Source of the DNA: Acaryochloris sp. CCMEE 5410
Lineage (GTDB): Bacteria; Cyanobacteriota; Cyanobacteriia; Thermosynechococcales; Thermosynechococcaceae
Assembly (NCBI RefSeq): GCF_000238775.2
Contig: NZ_AFEJ02000001.1
Location: 4,154,001 to 4,218,000 of the forward strand
Direction: 5' to 3'
Length of the DNA: 64,000 nucleotides
The position numbers and the translations under genes were made by a program. This document shows, one piece after another, positions 8,878-19,123 of this stretch; positions within the stretch are counted from its first letter, which is position 1; each line of letters opens with the position of its first letter. The notes under the pieces are model-generated. The model saw only the letters and a program-made list of their open reading frames with translations, did not search any database and was not told the origin of the DNA.

Positions 8878-10182
8878 ATGATGTCCGGTACATTCCTAAA
8901 TCGGCTGCTTCAGCGTTTGTACCAGCGGGTGATTATGATTATGATCATCTTGTTCAGTCTGGGGCTGGGAGTCGCTTTTGTGGGGACCTACTATCTCTCC
9001 ATATATTGGGTAGATAGCCAAGCGGTGCAATATTCAAGCGTTGTTATTCAAACCTTAAATCAGGCCCGGCGGTTCTATAGCGAAGATGTCGTTGATCGCC
9101 TAGAGTCTATCAAGGATGTTCAAGTTATCCCTGAATATCATGCTGTCAGTGGCGGCATTCCCAACCCCGCCACCTTTACGATTGAACTGGGCGAATTGCT
9201 GAGTAACCAGTCCACAGGGACCATCTTCCGACTCTATAGCAACTTTCCGTTTCCCCATCGACAGGCCACAGGAGGCCCTCAAGATCAATTTGAACGGGCT
9301 GCACTGAACTATCTCCAAAAGCATCCCCAGGCCGCTTACTATCGCAAAGAGCGAGTGGGAGATCGTCTTTCATTTCGATATACAGAAGCTGTTTTGATGG
9401 AACCCAGTTGTGTCGCATGCCACAATACATTGCCCAGTAGCCCCAAAAAAGACTGGAAGGTTGGTCAGGTTCGAGGGATTGCCGAAATCACACAGCCTCT
9501 CGAACAGGGCCTACAAACGGCTCAGGGAGGTTTAAAGACTATCTATCTGGCCCTGACCATCATCATCACGTTGGCCATGATGGGGTTGGGGCTGGCTGTG
9601 GGTCGGTTCCGCACCCTTAATCAGGAACTAGAGAAGAAAGTTGCTGAAAGAACAGCTGCCCTTGAGCGATTAGCCACGGTGGATGAGCTGACTCAATTGG
9701 CCAACCGACGCCAATTTGATCAGCGTTTAGAGCAGGCCTGGAAAGTCGCTCGGAGACTGCAGCACCCTTTATCTTTAATTTTGTGTGATGTTGATTATTT
9801 CAAAAACTACAACGATACCTATGGTCATCCAGCCGGAGATGAATGCTTGCGGTCGATAGCCAAAGTCTTAGACAGGAGCATCAGACGTCCTGGAGAATTT
9901 TCTGCCCGGTATGGTGGTGAAGAGTTTGCCATTGTTTTACCCAATGTCAGTCGTATGGATGCCATCCAAATCGCAACGACGATTCAAACGGCCATTCACC
10001 AACTCCAAATTCCTCATCGCTCATCGTTAAGCCATGCTTCTGTCACACTAAGTCTGGGCATTGCTACGATGATTCCTAATGCTAATTATTCCCCTGAACA
10101 ATTAATACAAGCAGCGGATGAAGCCCTATACCAAGCTAAGCATCAAGGGCGAGATCGATATGTTGTCTGGGATAACCCATAA
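8878..10182 (+). CDS. Membrane diguanylate cyclase with DUF3365 heme-type sensor, 434 aa
   Basis: Predicted to make cyclic-di-GMP from two GTP in response to a signal sensed outside the membrane. Membrane segments lie at ~17-40 and ~222-242. Between them is a DUF3365 (Tll0287-like) domain with CVACH at 178-182, a CxxCH motif for covalent heme c. A short coiled linker (RTLNQELEKKVAERTAALERL) leads to a GGDEF domain with intact GGEEF (346-350) and the DVDYFKNYNDTYGH nucleotide/metal region. At the product-inhibition I-site, five residues before GGEEF, the sequence is RPGE instead of RxxD, so feedback inhibition may be weak. Two adjacent ATG codons (8878, 8881) are possible starts. Redox or gas sensing is inferred. 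Confidence 0.88.
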   Translation: MMSGTFLNRLLQRLYQRVIMIMIILFSLGLGVAFVGTYYLSIYWVDSQAVQYSSVVIQTLNQARRFYSEDVVDRLESIKDVQVIPEYHAVSGGIPNPATFTIELGELLSNQSTGTIFRLYSNFPFPHRQATGGPQDQFERAALNYLQKHPQAAYYRKERVGDRLSFRYTEAVLMEPSCVACHNTLPSSPKKDWKVGQVRGIAEITQPLEQGLQTAQGGLKTIYLALTIIITLAMMGLGLAVGRFRTLNQELEKKVAERTAALERLATVDELTQLANRRQFDQRLEQAWKVARRLQHPLSLILCDVDYFKNYNDTYGHPAGDECLRSIAKVLDRSIRRPGEFSARYGGEEFAIVLPNVSRMDAIQIATTIQTAIHQLQIPHRSSLSHASVTLSLGIATMIPNANYSPEQLIQAADEALYQAKHQGRDRYVVWDNP

Positions 10183-11334
10183 GGGGCATTACCGCAGATG
10201 AAATTTATGATGCCGCTTATAGGTGAATCGGTTGAGTGTCTTGCTCAGAGTGTCGGACTCAAACCCTGAACTCTACAATATTGGCTAGACAGTCTGGCTA
10301 GCTTTTGCGATCGGATGTAGCTGATGCAACCCCACTTCAACCTCTCTAGACGTCAGTTTCTGAGTGCTGTCAGTATGGCCATGGGCTCAGTGATTCTCGA
10401 TCACCTTTCTGGAGATCCGGCTCAAGCGGTTGAGTTGCCCGGTACTGAGTATCTCGTTGGCGTGGGCAAAAGCGATATTATCGATCCTGCCATTGGTCTG
10501 GGGATGCAAGGGATGGCGGATAAGCATCAGCGTACGACGGGGGTTGAATCCCGGCTCTATGCCAAAGCCTTTATTGTGGTTGATCCAGAGTCTGCGAAGC
10601 GGGTTGCGATCGCATCCACAGATCTCTGGTCTGGTACCCATATCGTCAAGCATGAAGTCTTGCAGCGCCTGCAAAAGATTTATGGACCTGACCTTTATCA
10701 ACTGGATAATCTGCTCATCAGTGGAACCCATACCCACAGCGGACCGGGTGGTTATTCCCACTACTATCTGTACAACCATAGCCTGGGCGGACCCAACCAG
10801 ATTGGCGGCTTTGATCGTCATAATTTTGAATGTATCGTCTCAGGGATTGTGGCAGCGATTCAGCAAGCCCATGACCAACTAGCCCCTGGCAAAATCTACG
10901 TCAACCAAGGACAAATCGAGGATTGCGGCAGACAACGCTCATCCGTAGCCTACCAGCAAAATCCGGAAGCAGAACGCAAACAGTACGGTCGCGACACCGA
11001 CAATGAGATGCTGCTGCTGAAATTTGTCCATGTGAACGGTACTACCGAGATACCCATAGGTCTCTTGAACTGGTACGCCATCCATCCCACAGATCGTGGA
11101 CAGTACAACACCCTAGTGACGGGGGATAACAAAGGATATGCGGCAGAGAAATTTGAAGCGGCGTCTCGCGAACCCATCATCGCGGCCTTTGCCAATGCCA
11201 ACTGTGGTGATGTCTCCGGTAATGTCGCCTATGGCTCTATCCCAACAGGCGTCAACGATCGCGAGCGAATGCAAAAACATGGCCACCAGCAATATCAGCA
11301 GGCCCAAGCCTTATTTGATCAAGCCATAGAACCC

Positions 11335-12663
11335 CAGGGTAAGCGCAAGAAAATTATGTCTCTGAAAGGCTAGACTGTAAAGGAATAGAAGCGCCTAGAA
11401 CTTTGAGCATATACGCTTCATCCATGCTCGCCCGTTTTAGTTTTTGACGGGTACTTTCTTAAAGGACGTTTCTTGATTCAGGAGGTTGATGCTCCAGCGC
11501 TTCAGGATGGCCATGTTTTCCGGCGCATGTCCTGTGCGGATACGGCTGGCATCTTCGCCAAAGGTCACATCTAAGACCCAGTGGAGTTGGTTCTCAATCG
11601 ACCAATGCTGGCGGATGGCTTTGCCCAACTGCTGAGCAATGGGCGGTAGAGAACTGATGTAAAACATCACCTCATAGGTGGTTTTGTTCCACAAGTGGCG
11701 GGTCCGAGCGACCTTGACGATGCTTTGCAAGCCCTTCCACTGCGCCTGCTTGTACAGAGGACCCATTTGTTGAAGGGACACCGCCCAAACTTGTCGTTTC
11801 TCGCGACGATGGTGTCCGGCTTCCACCCGCACATCATAGCTGTACTCAATGCCCTTAAACTCATTCGCTTCCGCCGTTTCAAACCATTGCTCAACCTGCT
11901 CAAACAGCGTGGGATGATTCTCTTTGAGGGCCAGTACATAGTCTGCGCCTTTGGCCTGAATGCGACAGGCAATCTCGTGCTGAGTCCCCATCGCATCAAT
12001 GGTGATAATGCACCCGGCAATGTCTAACAGCTCTAAGAGGGCTGGGATCGCCGTAATTTCATTGCTCTTGTCCTCGACTTTGACTTGTCCCAGAAATAAC
12101 CGATATTCACTGGCCCAAGCACTGACCAGATGCAAGGCGGATTGGTCTTGATTGCGGTCATAGGAGCCCCTGAGTTGTTTGCCATCAATCGGGATCACTT
12201 GAGCACCGAGGGTCGTCACGACCTGATCCAACCAGTGATTGAAACTCTGCTCAAAGGCGGTGGGGCAAATACGCTCAAACACCCGTCGATAGGTGTCTGC
12301 TGTCGGTATTCCGGACGGTAGGCTCAGAAAACTCGACAACCAATCCTGATGGCTCAGACCATAGGTTTCAATATCTTCCCACCCCTGTGCGCCACCTAAA
12401 CTTGCCAATAGTCCAATCACGACGATGCTGACAAACGGATGCTGGACACCTTGGCCTCCCCGTGGATCAGTCAACTCCTCAAAACACTCGGTCAGTTGTT
12501 GATAAGCCTGATCGCAATCCGTGGTTGGCAGTAGTGACGAGGATGAGTCAGTGGAAGCTGGTGAGGAAGGAGGCTTGCTGAATCCTGTAGCCATGGGGAA
12601 ACCCTTTTAACAGAATGGAGTTCCATAGCATATTACAGCTTTATTTTTCTTGCGCTGCCCCTG
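11335..12663 (-). mobile_element. ISAs1-family insertion sequence (1329 bp) in the ceramidase gene
   Basis: The ends start cagggtaagcgcaagaaaa (left) and, reverse-complemented, caggggcagcgcaagaaaa (right), typical CAGGG ends of this family. A perfect 10-bp duplication, catagaaccc, flanks it at 11325-11334 and 12664-12673. It carries one intact transposase gene and is a different element from the ISAs1 copies at 29544 and 62433. Confidence 0.95.
11437..12594 (-). CDS. ISAs1-family DDE transposase, intact, 385 aa
   Basis: Full-length transposase of the ISAs1 (H-repeat) family. It has the N-terminal helical domain (LTDPRGGQGVQHPF), then the catalytic acidic blocks IPIDGKQLRGS, CIITIDAMGTQ and HWSIENQLHWVLDVTFGED, and the C-terminal LKRWSINLLNQE. 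Nothing is broken, so this copy should be able to move itself. It is antisense to the ceramidase gene it interrupts. Confidence 0.95.
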   Translation of the reverse strand: MATGFSKPPSSPASTDSSSSLLPTTDCDQAYQQLTECFEELTDPRGGQGVQHPFVSIVVIGLLASLGGAQGWEDIETYGLSHQDWLSSFLSLPSGIPTADTYRRVFERICPTAFEQSFNHWLDQVVTTLGAQVIPIDGKQLRGSYDRNQDQSALHLVSAWASEYRLFLGQVKVEDKSNEITAIPALLELLDIAGCIITIDAMGTQHEIACRIQAKGADYVLALKENHPTLFEQVEQWFETAEANEFKGIEYSYDVRVEAGHHRREKRQVWAVSLQQMGPLYKQAQWKGLQSIVKVARTRHLWNKTTYEVMFYISSLPPIAQQLGKAIRQHWSIENQLHWVLDVTFGEDASRIRTGHAPENMAILKRWSINLLNQETSFKKVPVKN

Positions 12664-13252
12664 CATAGAACCCCTGCAGGGCAGCATCGACTATCAGCAT
12701 ACATTTATCGATATGTCCCATATTGAGATTGCCGACCAGCCGGGGAAGCGGACCTGGCCCGCAGCGTTAGGACTCTCCTTTGCTGCTGGCAGTAGCGAAG
12801 ATAGCGATCCACCTTTTCAATTTAGAGAAGGCATCACCGTCAGAACGATTACCAAGGCTGAGTCCGCAATTTTAGCGGCTTCTGGTGTGATTGCTGCGCT
12901 TGAGATGCCCGGTGCTGAACTCCCCAGCCACTTGGACCGCAAGCTTACCCGAGATTTTGTTGACGGCCATGCTCCCAAACCCATTGCCTTTGCCCCCGGT
13001 TTAGCAGATTCGGAAACGGACTACTACCCCATTACGCCAAAAGAAGTTCCCATTCAAATCCTTAAAATTGGCAATCTGGTTCTAACGGGTATTCCTGGTG
13101 AAATCACCACCATGGCTGGACGACGCTTACGGTCAACGGTCCAGGCTGCACTAAAAGCAGACTATCTTGCCCTTGCGACTTACGCTAATGCCTTCTCCCA
13201 ATACATCACAACGTTTGAAGAGTACCAGGCCCAGCACTACGAAGGCGCATCC

Positions 13253-14562
13253 CTGACTGCCTGACAGAAGTATCTCAAAGCCTTTATTTTCATAGTCTTT
13301 GAGAAAAGAGTGGAGCGACATGTGAAGCTAGATTTAAGCACAAATCAGCGTTACTCAAATGTCAGGCTCCACCCAAATTTATCGTCAACTGTTCTCCTTT
13401 TTACGTCAACACAGCCATTATCGAGATTTGCGTCATCTCATGACCCTGGGATGGATGGTGAGCGCCTTAATCTGCAGTGAACGATTATGCTTATCTGCTT
13501 GGGAATCCTATGTCCCCTGCCGAGCAAAAAAGCCCAAAGTGTCGAGCGTCGCTGGCAACGCTTTCTGTGCAATCCGCTCATTGATGTCCACAAACTGTAT
13601 GTCCCTTTGGTCCTTCTAGCGCTTAAGAACTGGCGAACCCATCGCCTTTACCTAGCGATGGATACCACGGTTTTATGGAATGAATACTGCATGATTCATG
13701 TATCCGTTGTCTGCTGTGGCAGAGCAGTACCGTTGTTATGGAAAGTATTAGAGCACAAGAGTGCGGCGGTTGCTTTTGAGGAATATCAACCGCTATTGCG
13801 TCAGGCCCGTTGGTTATTACGGCAGCATCCAGATGTCATGTTGTTAGCAGATCGTGGGTTCGCGAACCATCAACTGATGAGCTGGTTACAGCAGAGCCGT
13901 TGGCATTACTGTCTGCGTATCCCATGTGATGTCCTTCTCCATGGCCCCCGTCAATGTCCAAGAGAAGTCCGTAGGTTATGGCCATCCAAAGGAGAAGCTC
14001 TCCTCTACCGTAATGTCGGGCTTTGGGATGATGGCCTCTATCGGTGCAATTTGGTACTGGCGAATATCCGAGGCGTAAAAGAACCATGGGCAGTGATTAC
14101 AGATGAATCACCCTCGTTACAAACCTTGTGGCAATACGCCTTGAGGTTTCGGGTGGAAGAATTATTCCTCGATAGTAAATCTGGTGTGTTTGAGCTTGAA
14201 GAGTCGAAAATTCGCTGTGCTGATGCTCTGGAGAGGCTGTACCTGATTGCTGCTGTGGCACTGCTATACAGCACGGCTCAGGGATGGCTGTTCATATTAA
14301 AGGGCTACGCCAACAGGTTGATCCCCATTGGCACAGAGGCATTAGCTATCTCAAGATTGGATTGCGGTGGCTCAAGGGGGTGGTCCATAAAGGACGGGAG
14401 TTGTTGATGCCAGTCCCCTTATTCACCAAGGATCCGCAACCGTGTTTTGCCTCTAAAAAAGCTCAAAAGAAACACTACAACAAAATCTGGTTCTCTCGTA
14501 TCCGCTCTCTACAGTGCAAAGCTTTATGAGCTATGGAATACAAAGATCTGTCAGGCAGTCAG
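13253..14562 (+). mobile_element. IS4-family insertion sequence, copy B (1310 bp) in the ceramidase gene
   Basis: The terminal repeats are ctgactgcctgacaga in inverted orientation. The perfect 9-bp duplication ggcgcatcc lies at 13244-13252 and 14563-14571. It has the same length as copy C and shows no base substitutions against it in the parts I compared, but differs in four homopolymer runs. Confidence 0.95.
13359..14529 (+). pseudogene. IS4-family transposase of copy B, frameshifted twice
   Basis: The reading frame opens at 13359, breaks at an A run (six A, seven in copy C, near 13525), continues in another frame from about 13530, then breaks again at ctcagggatgg (three G, four in copy C, near 14280). 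The last part (14284-14529) is intact and gives the true C-terminus, ending IRSLQCKAL, which is lost in copy C. Catalytic features are present in pieces: AMDTTVLWN, LADRGFAN and the Y-(2)-R-(3)-E-(6)-K signature in YALRFRVEELFLDSK. No single functional product is expected without frameshifting. Confidence 0.9.
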
Positions 14563-14970
14563 GGCGCATCCACATTATATGGGCCGTATACGTTGATGGC
14601 TTATCAGCAAGAGTTTCGCAAGTTGGCGTTAGCCATGAAGCGGGGACAACCTATCTCGCTGGGTTCAGTGCCTCCAGCTCCAGATCCTACAATAATATTG
14701 CCGAGAGTGACCTTTAGGAACTTAACCAAAGTGCGCCTCGCTCCAACCTTTCATCAGCATGAAACTTCTCCACCCCTAAAGCTGGCTGCCTTGAAGTTAC
14801 CCCCAGAAATCGACGTGGCCTGGATGATGCCCAAAGACTATCGACAGACGGGGTTAGTGGTGAAGTTTGATGGGGCTAACGCCAAAATTTCCGTCAATTC
14901 CCTGGTGACGATCCATTCCGACCGCAGCATTGAAGTATCGCCTTACCGTCCCTTATGCTTTGGCCTGTAG

Positions 14971-15447
14971 CTGCTTCATCCAGCCCCGATTCAACCTCTC
15001 ATTTCCCCCTCATCAAACTTTTAAGTGAGGCTAATAGCGGCTTGAGCAGTCATTTCTACGATAAGAGTTGAACAAAAGCCAAGCTCAATGCAATGCATTT
15101 ATACTACATTTATATTACATAGCCCAGATGTCACTTATCGCTGTGATAGGTCCATACCTGCATTCAGAGGCTACGGGTTTGCTTTCTCTTACTAACTTTG
15201 GAATCTCAAGGCGATCAGGTGCCAAACAAGAACTTTGAGTCGACTTAGCTGAAGCATTATCAACTGAATCTTTGCAACGATTACTCTATGTATCAGTTCA
15301 CAATGGCTGCGCTGCCAACCTTACCCATTCCAAGGCCCTCCCCTCACAACCCATGGCAGATCGTTTCCCGCATATTTAGAAATCTGAGAATTAGATGTCA
15401 TGGCCTCCGACCCCAGTCCTGTAGTGCTTAACCCAACCGATATTTAA
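14971..15447. other. Intergenic region upstream of phoD-like gene
   Basis: 477 bp between the ceramidase remnant and the phosphatase gene. I see no gene, convincing hairpin or repeat. It presumably contains the phosphatase promoter; I could not identify a Pho box. Confidence 0.5.
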
Positions 15448-17013
15448 ATGCTCAATCGACGACAATTTTTGTTGACGGTGGGGTCAGTCATGGGTCTTGT
15501 CGTTCTCAAGGATCAGTCCCCCCCGATCTTGGCTCAACCCCAATTTTCTGCCTATCCCTTTAGCCTAGGCGTTGCCTCCGGCGATCCTCAACCCAATAGC
15601 GTTGTCCTCTGGACACGGTTAGCCCCTAACCCTTTATCAGAGCAACCCATGCCTGCGGTTGCTATTCCTGTTCAGTGGCAGATTGCAACGGATGCCCAGA
15701 TGACTGAGGTGATTCAACAGGGAACGACCCAGGCTACGCCACAATGGGGACATTCCGTTCATGTGGTGGTATCCAATTTATCTCCAGGCCAGTGGTATTG
15801 GTATCAATTCCAGGTGGGGTCAGAAACAAGCCCGATTGGTCGAACCCGAACGATGCCAGCCTTGGACGCAGACCCTGAGCAATTAAAGTTTGCCTTTGTA
15901 TCTTGCCAGCATTATGAAAAAGGATACTTCACGGCCTATCAACATCTCGTTCAAGAAGATTTAGATCTGGTCTTTCACTTGGGGGACTATATCTACGAAG
16001 GCGGTCCCCACGCAGGTCGGCCCAGACAACATATAGGGCCTAACCCCGTCGATCTAGAGACGTATCGTTTACGTTATGCCCTGTACAAAAGTGACCCCCA
16101 GTTGCAAGCCGCCCATGCAGCGTTTCCCTTTATCTGCATCTGGGATGACCATGAAGTCGATGAGGATTATGCCCAAGACCAGTCCCAAAACTATGATGAC
16201 CCCAATGTATTTCGCCAACGTCGATGGGCAGCCTACCAAGCCTATTACGAGCATCTGCCGTTACGGCCCACCGCTCAGCCTCAAAATGGCCAAGTCCAAC
16301 TGTTTCGTCGCTTCCAGTTTGGCCAATTAGTGGAGTTTCATTGCTTAGATAATCGGCAATATCGGGACGATCAACCTTGCGCCACTGAGGGAATAGGAGG
16401 AGGCGCGATAGTCTCAGCCTGCCAAGACCGTCTAGCAGATGACCGCTCCATGCTGGGTAAACCACAAGAGGCATGGCTGATCCAGGGCCTACAAAACTCT
16501 TCCGCTCATTGGCAGGTGATTGCCCAACAACAGCTGATGGCAGAACTGAAGTTTGGCCTGGAAACAGTATCTGGGTATTGGACAGATGGCTGGGATGGCT
16601 ATTATGCTTCACGCCAACGCATCTTGGATGTTGTTGAGCAACGCCCTCTGAAAAATGTGGTTGTGATTGGGGGAGACATCCATGCCTTTGGGGTTGCAGA
16701 TCTAAAGACAAATTTTCAGGATCCTCAGTCCCCTATCATTGGGACTGAATTTGTGGGTACGTCCATTAGTTCTACGGGGCTACCCCAGGTGCTCTATTCC
16801 GTCAGTCAAAAAATCAATCCTCACATCAAATTTTTGGATACCCGCCATCGAGGCTATGTCCTTTGTCAGATCACGCGGGAGGTTTGGACCACCCACTTAC
16901 GCATCGTTGACTCCGTTGAACAGTCTGAGTCCACTATTCGAACCCTGGCTTCTTTTCAAGTCAAAAATGGCAAACCTGGAGCCATCCCCATAGAAGCCAT
17001 GGCAAACCCTTGA
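15448..17013 (+). CDS. phoD: PhoD-like alkaline phosphatase/phosphodiesterase, Tat-exported, 521 aa
   Basis: Extracytoplasmic metal-dependent phosphatase that releases phosphate from phosphomono- and diesters. The N-terminus is a twin-arginine signal (LNRRQFLLTVGSVMG). A small N-terminal beta domain (~40-140) precedes the metallophosphatase domain with VSCQHYEKGYFTAY, FHLGDYIYEGG, CIWDDHEVDEDY and VVVIGGDIHAFG, the expected metal-ligand blocks of the PhoD family. Length is usual. It stands alone and converges with the DUF962 gene, with 12 bp between their stop codons. Confidence 0.9.
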   Translation: MLNRRQFLLTVGSVMGLVVLKDQSPPILAQPQFSAYPFSLGVASGDPQPNSVVLWTRLAPNPLSEQPMPAVAIPVQWQIATDAQMTEVIQQGTTQATPQWGHSVHVVVSNLSPGQWYWYQFQVGSETSPIGRTRTMPALDADPEQLKFAFVSCQHYEKGYFTAYQHLVQEDLDLVFHLGDYIYEGGPHAGRPRQHIGPNPVDLETYRLRYALYKSDPQLQAAHAAFPFICIWDDHEVDEDYAQDQSQNYDDPNVFRQRRWAAYQAYYEHLPLRPTAQPQNGQVQLFRRFQFGQLVEFHCLDNRQYRDDQPCATEGIGGGAIVSACQDRLADDRSMLGKPQEAWLIQGLQNSSAHWQVIAQQQLMAELKFGLETVSGYWTDGWDGYYASRQRILDVVEQRPLKNVVVIGGDIHAFGVADLKTNFQDPQSPIIGTEFVGTSISSTGLPQVLYSVSQKINPHIKFLDTRHRGYVLCQITREVWTTHLRIVDSVEQSESTIRTLASFQVKNGKPGAIPIEAMANP

Positions 17014-17025
17014 TATGCGGCTCAC

Positions 17026-17331
17026 TTAAAGCTCAATCTGGCCGGTTAGCATATCCTTCACCATGGCAAAATCACCTCGTAGGCTCCACAACGGATAATT
17101 GAAGGTGGCTGGCTTGTTCTTCTCAAAAAAGAAATGACCGATCCAGGCACAGCCATAGCCCAGCACGAGGGGCAGGGGTAGATAAAGCCAGTTCCTAAGG
17201 CTAATTACCGTCAGCAAGGATATTAGTCCCAAGGTTATACCTAGGAGGTGTAACCTCCGACAGATTAAATTTTGATGTTGAGATAGATAAAAAGGGTAAA
17301 ACTCTTTAAAATTACAAAATTCTAGTTGCAT
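17026..17331 (-). CDS. DUF962/Mpo1-like membrane protein, 101 aa
   Basis: Small protein of the DUF962 family, related to yeast Mpo1, an iron-dependent dioxygenase of 2-hydroxy fatty acids. Seen: EFYPFYLSQHQNLICRRLHLLG with the conserved histidines, two hydrophobic segments (~30-62), then IGHFFFEKNKPATF and PLWSLRGDF, another conserved histidine block. Length is typical for the short bacterial form. Family assignment is good; the enzymatic activity is inferred. Confidence 0.85.
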   Translation of the reverse strand: MQLEFCNFKEFYPFYLSQHQNLICRRLHLLGITLGLISLLTVISLRNWLYLPLPLVLGYGCAWIGHFFFEKNKPATFNYPLWSLRGDFAMVKDMLTGQIEL

Positions 17332-17905
17332 GATTATTTATACTCTTTCCTGCCTTTGATCAAGGTAATTCTTCATATTGTATGAGAATCTATTTTTTGT
17401 TGCTTAACTATCACTTTTTCACCATTTACTTTAAGTGTTAACAAGGTTGATGATTATTTTCTTGACTAAGAATTATAAAGCGCGAATTTAGAGTCTAGGT
17501 ATGAACTGTTATGCCGATTTCTGCAAAGAAATGAGTATGCCTGAAATGAGTAGATAGTCCAGTATTGCTTGAATCACAGATATCAAACATCTAAGAGTCA
17601 AGGTACTTCATTTAAGCTACTCTCTTTGAGATACGCAAGATATGTCACCAGAATAATGTGACTTGCTCCAATTTTTAACAGCACCTAGTGTTGATCTCAA
17701 GCAGATCGCTATTGATTACATTTTTTTAAAAGAGTCTGTAAATTTTAATACCTAAAGAGCTGAGAATTTATCCAGACAGTCGCTCAGTCAAAAAGTGTAG
17801 TGAGTTGGCTCGAAAGCTGACTTTCTCAGAAGTTCTTAGTGCTAACGATTAAAGGCATAGCAGTTATTGAGCCCTTGATTCCTATTCTTTGAAGGTAGGT
17901 ACTCC
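17332..17905. other. AT-rich divergent intergenic region before the unknown gene cluster
   Basis: 574 bp separating the leftward DUF962 gene from the rightward eight-gene cluster. No gene is supported. It is the likely site of the cluster's main promoter. Confidence 0.5.
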
Positions 17906-19072
17906 ATGAAACGATCATCTAAACGTCGTAAAGTTGTGGACGTTCCCACAGCAGAAATTCCTGATGCAAATAATAAAACACCAGCTAAAAAACGTCTAGA
18001 TCGAGAAGAGGATCTTGCCCAAGGAATCTTTGGTTCACAAGTGTTTGAAACTCCATTTGATGATGATGATTGCGATGGAGTAGATGGCAGTGATGAACAT
18101 CTCTATGAAGAAGATTTTGGTGATGAATATGACCCAGACTTTACAGAAGATTTCATGCAAATGAATCCTATGGATGAGTCTAGCGACACCTTGCTGGATG
18201 ATTCTGATGATGCCTTTATTGATGAAGTTATTCAAAGTCTGACCAAGTCTTTTGCACTAGATTTAGGAAACGATATTGATAGGGTGGCTAATGTTCATCA
18301 CCTGCTAGAACGCAGCATGGTTGAAGCATTAGATGCAGCAAATACCACAGCATTTTTTGAGCATGTTCTAAATGATATTGACCAAGTCGTCCCTCTTATA
18401 GACAAAAGAAACATTCAAACTGAACCTCGACGTCAGCATAAGCGCAAAGCAAGCGCAACAAATCGAAAGGCTGAGCATAACGGCCACCAACATCGACGAC
18501 ACAAGTTAGAACAACATGGACGAGGGCAAGCAGCAGCTTTGGAAGCCCCCTATCAGCCGCTCGTTTGTATTTTAAGAGAACTACGATCTATGTTCAGGCG
18601 CTATTCCCTGAGAGGGTTAGACGAACTAGATGCCCTTGAAGACACAGCCACTTTGTTTGCTGAATTGAATGTGGATGCAGCCTTACCTATCTTGACTGGT
18701 TTGACTGCGCGAGTGATGATTCGACCCAAGTTAGATCAACCGGGTCAGGAATTGAGTCCAGCTTTCTATGAGCGGTTACTCGAGTCTACGGAACAAGCAG
18801 TTACCACGCTCCTAGAGAGCGGGGCAGTGCAAGCCCTACCAGGTGTCGCCTACAACTTGGGACAATTAGCCATTCGCAAAGGACTATCGGCAAAAGCTTT
18901 GCCTAAGCTCCTGCGTCAGTCAGCCCTGCGAACAGCCGCTAGTCCCAAACTGATAAAGCTTTTATCCTCATCTAATCTAGGTGCCGTGACCCTAACCTCG
19001 GCAAGACCAAGTGACAGGCCCCTACAACTTCGGGTTAACGGGCCATTAGAAATTATTATTCGGACTCCCTGA
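17906..19072 (+). CDS. Unknown protein with long acidic N-terminus, 388 aa (cluster gene 1)
   Basis: I do not recognise a family. Residues ~1-35 are basic and polar. Residues ~50-115 are strongly acidic (runs of D and E such as FDDDDCDGVDGSDE). A middle segment ~175-205 is rich in R, K and H. The C-terminal half (~215-388) is helical with small hydrophobic blocks (LPILTGLTARVMI, ALPGVAYNLGQLAIRKGLSAKALPKLLRQSALRTA). That order, acidic head then hydrophobic and basic helices with AIRKG, resembles the next gene (AIRKAMPGVARLP), so the two may be distant relatives. AAGG lies about 11 nt before the ATG. It is the first gene of the co-directional run. Confidence 0.7.
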   Translation: MKRSSKRRKVVDVPTAEIPDANNKTPAKKRLDREEDLAQGIFGSQVFETPFDDDDCDGVDGSDEHLYEEDFGDEYDPDFTEDFMQMNPMDESSDTLLDDSDDAFIDEVIQSLTKSFALDLGNDIDRVANVHHLLERSMVEALDAANTTAFFEHVLNDIDQVVPLIDKRNIQTEPRRQHKRKASATNRKAEHNGHQHRRHKLEQHGRGQAAALEAPYQPLVCILRELRSMFRRYSLRGLDELDALEDTATLFAELNVDAALPILTGLTARVMIRPKLDQPGQELSPAFYERLLESTEQAVTTLLESGAVQALPGVAYNLGQLAIRKGLSAKALPKLLRQSALRTAASPKLIKLLSSSNLGAVTLTSARPSDRPLQLRVNGPLEIIIRTP

Positions 19073-19123
19073 GGGAGCTAGTTTTTTATCCCAGTTCCAA
19101 CCACTGAAGGAAGGAGAAGAATC

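Larger units (their letters stand above)
10324..14970 (+). pseudogene. Neutral/alkaline ceramidase gene split in three by two insertion sequences
   Basis: Exported ceramidase-type amidohydrolase, which cleaves the N-acyl bond of ceramides. The pieces are 10324-11334, 12674-13252 and 14572-14970, separated by an ISAs1 element and an IS4 element, each with its target duplication. Removing each IS with one duplication copy joins 337 + 193 + 133 codons in one frame, giving a 662-residue protein, within the usual family size. The N-terminus has a Tat-type signal (SRRQFLSAVSMAMGS). Family motifs seen are SGTHTHSGPGG (zinc-binding region) and NANCGDVSGN (catalytic serine loop). In the present state translation from 10324 stops at 11373, and the later parts lack the N-terminal active site. 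Both insertions appear recent because no other lesion is seen. Confidence 0.9.

Noticed and set aside
13836-14087. Leftward 83-residue frame ending DGSRTHDLLTT within the IS4 copies
   Set aside because: It is antisense to the transposase catalytic region in both copies, with no ribosome-binding site of note.
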